Assembly (NCBI GenBank): GCA_029204225.1
Contig: MU832011.1
Location: forward strand, 27,688-91,687
Direction of reading: 5' to 3'
DNA from: Diphasiastrum complanatum
Lineage: Eukaryota > Streptophyta > Lycopodiopsida > Lycopodiales > Lycopodiaceae
DNA: 64,000 bases
Below the pieces are notes generated by a model. The model worked only from the letters and a program-made list of their open reading frames with translations, did not search any database and was not told the DNA's origin. Made by a program: the position numbers and the translations under genes. Position 1 is the stretch's first letter. Each line of letters begins with the position of its first letter. Of this stretch, positions 60,336-64,000 are shown piece after piece.

Positions 60336-61915
60336 GAAGGTACATCAAAAGAAGTTAGGAAAGCATAGTTGGATCCATCCACCACTTGCTTACCTTTGCC
60401 ATCATAAGTGAGCCTTGAGGGTTTCACTTTATGCCTTGGAGTTCTCCTTGGAATTTGACTTGAAGAGGCTTCTTCAACATCCACATCCAATGTGTCATCA
60501 ACTCCATTGTCATCAAGCACATTAGTTGCAACAACACCATCATCACTTGAAACAACTTTTGGAATGTTACCTTCATCAAAAATGACATCCCTACTTGTGA
60601 ACACTTTCTTGATTGAAGGAACATAAATCCTATATGCTTTGCTTACTTCACTATAACCAACAAAAATGCCCTTTCTTGAAGATGGATCCTCCTTAGTTCT
60701 ATCATCAAGAGTAATGTTGAAGTAGCAAATGCATCCAAAAGTTCTTAGAAACTTGACATTAGGCTTCGTACCAAACAAAGCTTCAAAAGGGGTTTTTCCT
60801 TCCAATACAACACTTGGCCATCTATTGCATAGGAAATTTGCACACAACAAAGCATCACTCCAAAAAGGTTTAGGAAGATTAGCATTCAATCTCATTGCCT
60901 TTGCACTCTCACACAAGGTTCTATTCTTCCTCTCGGCCACTCCATTTTGTTGTGGTGTTCTTGGACATGTGTACTCCCTCTTGATCCCATGCTCATCGCA
61001 AAAGGCTTTGAATTTGTTAGAAATGTATTCACCACCATTGTCGCTCCTCAAGCATTTGATTTTGGTTGTAAATTGAGTCTCAATAGCAACTTTGAACTTG
61101 ACAAACACATCAAACACCTCATCCTTGCTCTTTAGTAGATAAACCCAACAAAATCTACTAAAATCATCAATGAAAGTTACATACATCTTAGCACCTCCAT
61201 TGCTAATTGTAGTAACACCATGAATATCCGAATGCAAGAGAGAAAAAGGCATCTTAGATCTAGATATAGATCTAGTATATGGCAATCTATGTGATTTAGA
61301 CAAAGCACATTCTTCACAAACATGATTCAAGCAAGTAAGAGACTTGGGAAGTCCCCTTACTACCTCCTTTTTGGCTATTACCTCCAAGGCCTTGTAGTTG
61401 AGATGTCCCATCCTTTTATGCCATACCTCTTGAATTGACATTTGTTCATTTGCCATGCATCCAACTTGGTTAGCAACAACACATGCATCAAGCTTGAACA
61501 ATTTCCCTTGCCTTTTCCCTTTTGCAATGATACTACACCCCTTTTTGATCAAGCAAGCATCACCATCAAACTCAACTTTGAATCCTTTGTCAAGCATTTG
61601 GCTTACACTAAGTAAGTTCTTGGTAATGGATGGAATGAGCAAAACATCTTTCAATTCTATATTCCTATTTGTAGAAAGTGAAATAGGAATTGTGCCAATC
61701 CCCTTGATTGCACACTCACCATCATTTGCGGTATAGATTACCTTCCTATCACCATCAAATGCCATTAAAGATGAAAAATACTCTTTATGATATGTCATAT
61801 GAGAAGTGGCTCCACTATCAATCCACCAAGGATCAATGTCTCCATGATTAGCCAACAAGCAAGATGACATAACAAAAAGCATCATTTGAAAGAAGCTCAT
61901 CCCCACCCTCATCAA
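60266..61915 (-). CDS. pol: CopD protease and integrase, 549 codons
   Basis: Domains in order: protease (WWIDSGATSHMT, about residues 30-41), pre-integrase finger (WHKRMGHLNYKAL, then CEECALSKSHRLPY), integrase core (LLHSDIHGV, CLRSDNGGEYISNKFKAFCD, RTPQQNGVAERKNRTL: the D, D and E residues are present), then KGIFVGYSEVSKAYRIY, VFTSRDVIFDEG and a long acidic linker. The frame lies +1 to Gag; the overlap is at about 61848-61915, around a T5 run. It ends in a shifted copy of the RT start. The first Met is not a natural start. Confidence 0.93.
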   Translation of the reverse strand: MMRVGMSFFQMMLFVMSSCLLANHGDIDPWWIDSGATSHMTYHKEYFSSLMAFDGDRKVIYTANDGECAIKGIGTIPISLSTNRNIELKDVLLIPSITKNLLSVSQMLDKGFKVEFDGDACLIKKGCSIIAKGKRQGKLFKLDACVVANQVGCMANEQMSIQEVWHKRMGHLNYKALEVIAKKEVVRGLPKSLTCLNHVCEECALSKSHRLPYTRSISRSKMPFSLLHSDIHGVTTISNGGAKMYVTFIDDFSRFCWVYLLKSKDEVFDVFVKFKVAIETQFTTKIKCLRSDNGGEYISNKFKAFCDEHGIKREYTCPRTPQQNGVAERKNRTLCESAKAMRLNANLPKPFWSDALLCANFLCNRWPSVVLEGKTPFEALFGTKPNVKFLRTFGCICYFNITLDDRTKEDPSSRKGIFVGYSEVSKAYRIYVPSIKKVFTSRDVIFDEGNIPKVVSSDDGVVATNVLDDNGVDDTLDVDVEEASSSQIPRRTPRHKVKPSRLTYDGKGKQVVDGSNYAFLTSFDVPSCVMKQGKKRNGSKQWILSLKHL

Positions 61916-62735
61916 TAGTTAGATTGGTTTGCTTTTCCCCTTGATCCCTCTTTTTCTTAAAACAATCACTAGCAAAATGCCCTTTGACTCCACAATAGAA
62001 ACATTTTAGCTTAGATCTATCCTTCTTTTTGCCAAAAGTAGAGTGCTCACCTTGGTCTTGCCCTTTAGACCAATTGCTTTTACCTTTGCCCTTGAACTTG
62101 CCTTTAGAGAACATTGCCTCCTCTTCTCCTCCTTGAGATGTAGAAGATGCTCCCACTCTTGCTTGCAACCTGAATTCTTCAGCCAACAAGACCTCTTGCA
62201 AGTCTCCAACACTTGGTAAACATTTTTGGATAGCATAACTTTGAACAAGATTAGCATGATCATCCAACAAGCCATTGAGAATCACTTGAACAAGCTCCTC
62301 ATTATTTATGCCATCATTAATGCATGCTAACTCATCATTCAATGCTTTAACTCTCAAAACAAAAGCATGTCCATTCTCACTCTTCTTTTGCATACAAGAA
62401 AAGATTTGCCTTCTTAAAGTCAACACTCTAGAAGTAGACTTGGATTCATAAACCTTCTTCAAGGCTTCCCAAGCTTCACTAGATGATGTGCACTTACCAA
62501 CCTCTTTGATAAGCTCATTTGTCACATTCATCTTGATCATGTGAAGGGCTTTCTTTGCCCTCTTGTCATACCTCAATTGTTCTTGAGGTGCCAAAGGTCT
62601 CTCCTCCACACCTACAACAATATCCATCAACTCATTCATCTCAAGCAAAGACTCCATCCTTACTTTCCAAGTAGAATAGTTGAGGGAGGTAAGCCTATCA
62701 TTGCTTTCCAACATGTAGCCTCCATTTGTAGCCAT
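61848..62735 (-). CDS. gag: CopD Gag, 295 codons
   Basis: Starts MATNGGYMLESNDRLTSLNY at an ATG 610 bases inside the 5' LTR. Contains STWKVRMESLLEMNELMDIV, STSRVLTLRRQIFSCMQKKS and VQVILNGLLDDHANLVQSYA, typical of the plant copia Gag (UBN2-type) family, then a Lys-rich stretch and a knuckle CFYCGVKGHFASDC (CX2CX4HX4C). The natural end is lost to the shift near residue 285. Closely related to CopA Gag and to the fragment at 13070-13284. It forms the particle that packages element RNA. Confidence 0.93.
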   Translation of the reverse strand: MATNGGYMLESNDRLTSLNYSTWKVRMESLLEMNELMDIVVGVEERPLAPQEQLRYDKRAKKALHMIKMNVTNELIKEVGKCTSSSEAWEALKKVYESKSTSRVLTLRRQIFSCMQKKSENGHAFVLRVKALNDELACINDGINNEELVQVILNGLLDDHANLVQSYAIQKCLPSVGDLQEVLLAEEFRLQARVGASSTSQGGEEEAMFSKGKFKGKGKSNWSKGQDQGEHSTFGKKKDRSKLKCFYCGVKGHFASDCFKKKRDQGEKQTNLTIDEGGDELLSNDAFCYVILLVG

Positions 62736-63333
62736 GTTGCAATGATTGATCTCTGATCTTTGACCTGTTCCAATGCACTAAGCACTCTCTTGAATCAACA
62801 AATGAAACACAAGAAGAAATCACAAAGATTTGGAACCTAAAACCTTACTTTTTCTCTCTTTTCCTCACTTTTTCCTTAATTTTAGCCACTAGTTTTATGA
62901 TTTCTTGATCAAACCAAGACCAAACCTCAATATACTTGCTTTTCCCTCACTCCTAAGATTGAAATACACTCTTGAATCATTCAGCAAACTGAAAATCAGA
63001 GGGTTACATCAATTTTGAAGTTTTTGACATGAAGAAGCAAGAAATTGAATCAAAAAAACTATATGCTAGAATGGAAAACTAATAGGATCTTGTTGGATCT
63101 TGCATCTCCCTCTTTCCAAAACAATTTTTGTCTCCTTATTCTGATAAGTACAGAGGGAATTCGCCCTACTTCAATTGAAATGCATACAAATGATGTTTTG
63201 ATCACAAAGATCCAATTTCTACACATAAATCAACAAGATTTTTAGCTAGAAACTTGATTGGAATGCTACAAAAGCAAACTCGCCCACAAATCTCTTCTAA
63301 ATCTGGCAAAACCTGCACATTTGGCCGCCTAAT
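62736..63333 (-). other. CopD leader
   Basis: Non-coding 5' leader between primer-binding site and gag, about 600 bases, AT-rich. Contains no frame that looks real. Confidence 0.7.
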
Positions 63334-63345
63334 GCTCTGATACCA
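63334..63345 (-). other. CopD primer-binding site
   Basis: GCTCTGATACCA, the reverse complement of TGGTATCAGAGC, directly beside the LTR. Confidence 0.95.
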
Positions 63346-63998
63346 TGTGAAAAACTCAGATCCAAAAGATGCTAAAGTTTCATAAAGATCTTGGCCATGG
63401 AAGTTATGCACATCTAGATTGAAAAAATGATAGAAATTGTGATGTTAAGCATACTAAACATCAACTAAACATCAAAATCTGATCATAAGCTTCCACAAAC
63501 AGAAACTTGCTGTCCCTGTCCGTACTTCAGAGCCTACAACCTGCATTTCACACGTGTGAAGCCATAGCAACAAAGAAATCACAATTCTAGTGGCTAGAAT
63601 GCAAGATATGAACAAAAAAGTGAGAGAGAAGAAGATGGACCTTCAAAGAGCATAACATTCATTCAATAGAATGAAAATGAGATGTGTACATACTCGTGGA
63701 GATGGCTATTTATAGCAGCCATAGTGCCTCTTGGCCACTTGTCTTATGATAGGCTAAAATTGGGGTCCAATAGGATTCACCCATATACCTAGAAATTTGG
63801 TCAAATAGGAATGCACCAAATTATGAGCCAATAGAAGAGCTCCACACTCGACCTCCTCTAATTAATGTGACCTCAAAAGTAGTGTACACATACTTTGGGC
63901 CTCTACATACATGTATGAACCTATCTCTAACTTTTATTTGGCCATAGGCCTACAAAATCTCAAGTTAGGAAAATACTACTAGTTGACAATTTTTCACA
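63346..63998 (-). repeat. CopD 5' LTR
   Basis: Copy of 58137-58789 with one difference. Reversed TATA box at 63706-63715, the likely promoter of the element; palindrome TTCACACGTGTGAA at 63547-63560, about 150 bases downstream of the TATA box. Confidence 0.95.
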
Positions 63999-64000
63999 GA

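Larger units (their letters stand above)
58137..63998 (-). mobile_element. CopD: young, nearly complete Ty1/copia retrotransposon
   Basis: LTRs 58137-58789 and 63346-63998, each 653 bp, differ at one position by direct reading (G at 58717, T at 63926). The left target sequence is GAGGT (58132-58136); the window ends two bases after the element with GA, consistent with the duplication. Reversed primer site GCTCTGATACCA at 63334-63345; reversed polypurine tract CTCCCTCTTCAAC at 58790. Gag, protease-integrase and RT-RNase H are all present in long frames, needing two shifts. It was inserted into the CACTA-like remnant. Confidence 0.95.

Noticed and set aside
61848-61915. Programmed +1 frameshift between CopD gag and pol
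   Set aside because: Possible, but plant copia elements usually use one long frame, and the T5 run makes a simple one-base indel more likely; there is a second shift elsewhere.

Overview
The window looks like nuclear DNA of a land plant with a large, repeat-rich genome. The signs are an intron-bearing gene of the plant Ole e 1-like family, Ty1/copia and Ty3/gypsy retrotransposons primed by the plant initiator-Met tRNA site (TGGTATCAGAGC), a block of plant-type telomere repeat (TTTAGGG), a probable CACTA transposase remnant, and many (AG/CT)n tracts of 70-120 bp. A fern or other large-genome plant would fit, but the sequence does not settle the lineage. Bacterial features (operons, CRISPR, Shine-Dalgarno sites) are absent.

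Layout. 1134-2823: a decayed, unrecognised gene in several frames. 3172-10747: CopA, a copia element with a gag gene, no visible pol and unknown extra coding matter; a truncated gypsy (GypA-2, 3939-6728) is nested in its leader. 11.9-13.3 kb: an old gypsy pol remnant fused to a copia gag start, minus strand. About 14.03-22.14 kb: a CopB LTR split by a complete but decayed chromodomain gypsy (GypA-1, 14347-21273). 22.1-23.4 kb: a minus-strand copia leader/LTR edge, a 61-bp duplication, a GA tract and three G-box palindromes. About 26.08-28.94 kb: a CopB LTR plus partial pol (minus strand) ending in an inverted LTR piece. 32126-33432: the one credible host gene, a two-exon Ole e 1-like secreted protein. 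33959-36236: an unclassified element with arms of about 340 bp in inverted orientation and a telomere-repeat island. 37634-44585: CopC, a minus-strand copia with perfect 5-bp target duplication, carrying an inserted fragment of another copia. 46.3-49.4 kb: copia remnants in opposite orientations. 49.8-57.6 kb: GypB, a minus-strand gypsy with one recognisable LTR, inserted next to a CACTA-like remnant. 58137-63998: CopD, a very young copia with LTRs differing at one base, nearly complete but with two frame shifts.

How the parts relate. CopA and CopD have related Gag proteins, LTRs of about 653 bp and the same polypurine/LTR junction, so CopD-like elements could plausibly have supplied enzymes for CopA. 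GypA-1 and GypA-2 are one family. The nesting order can be read in several places because paralogous empty sites or target duplications survive. The Ole e 1-like gene is the only feature I would expect to serve the plant itself.
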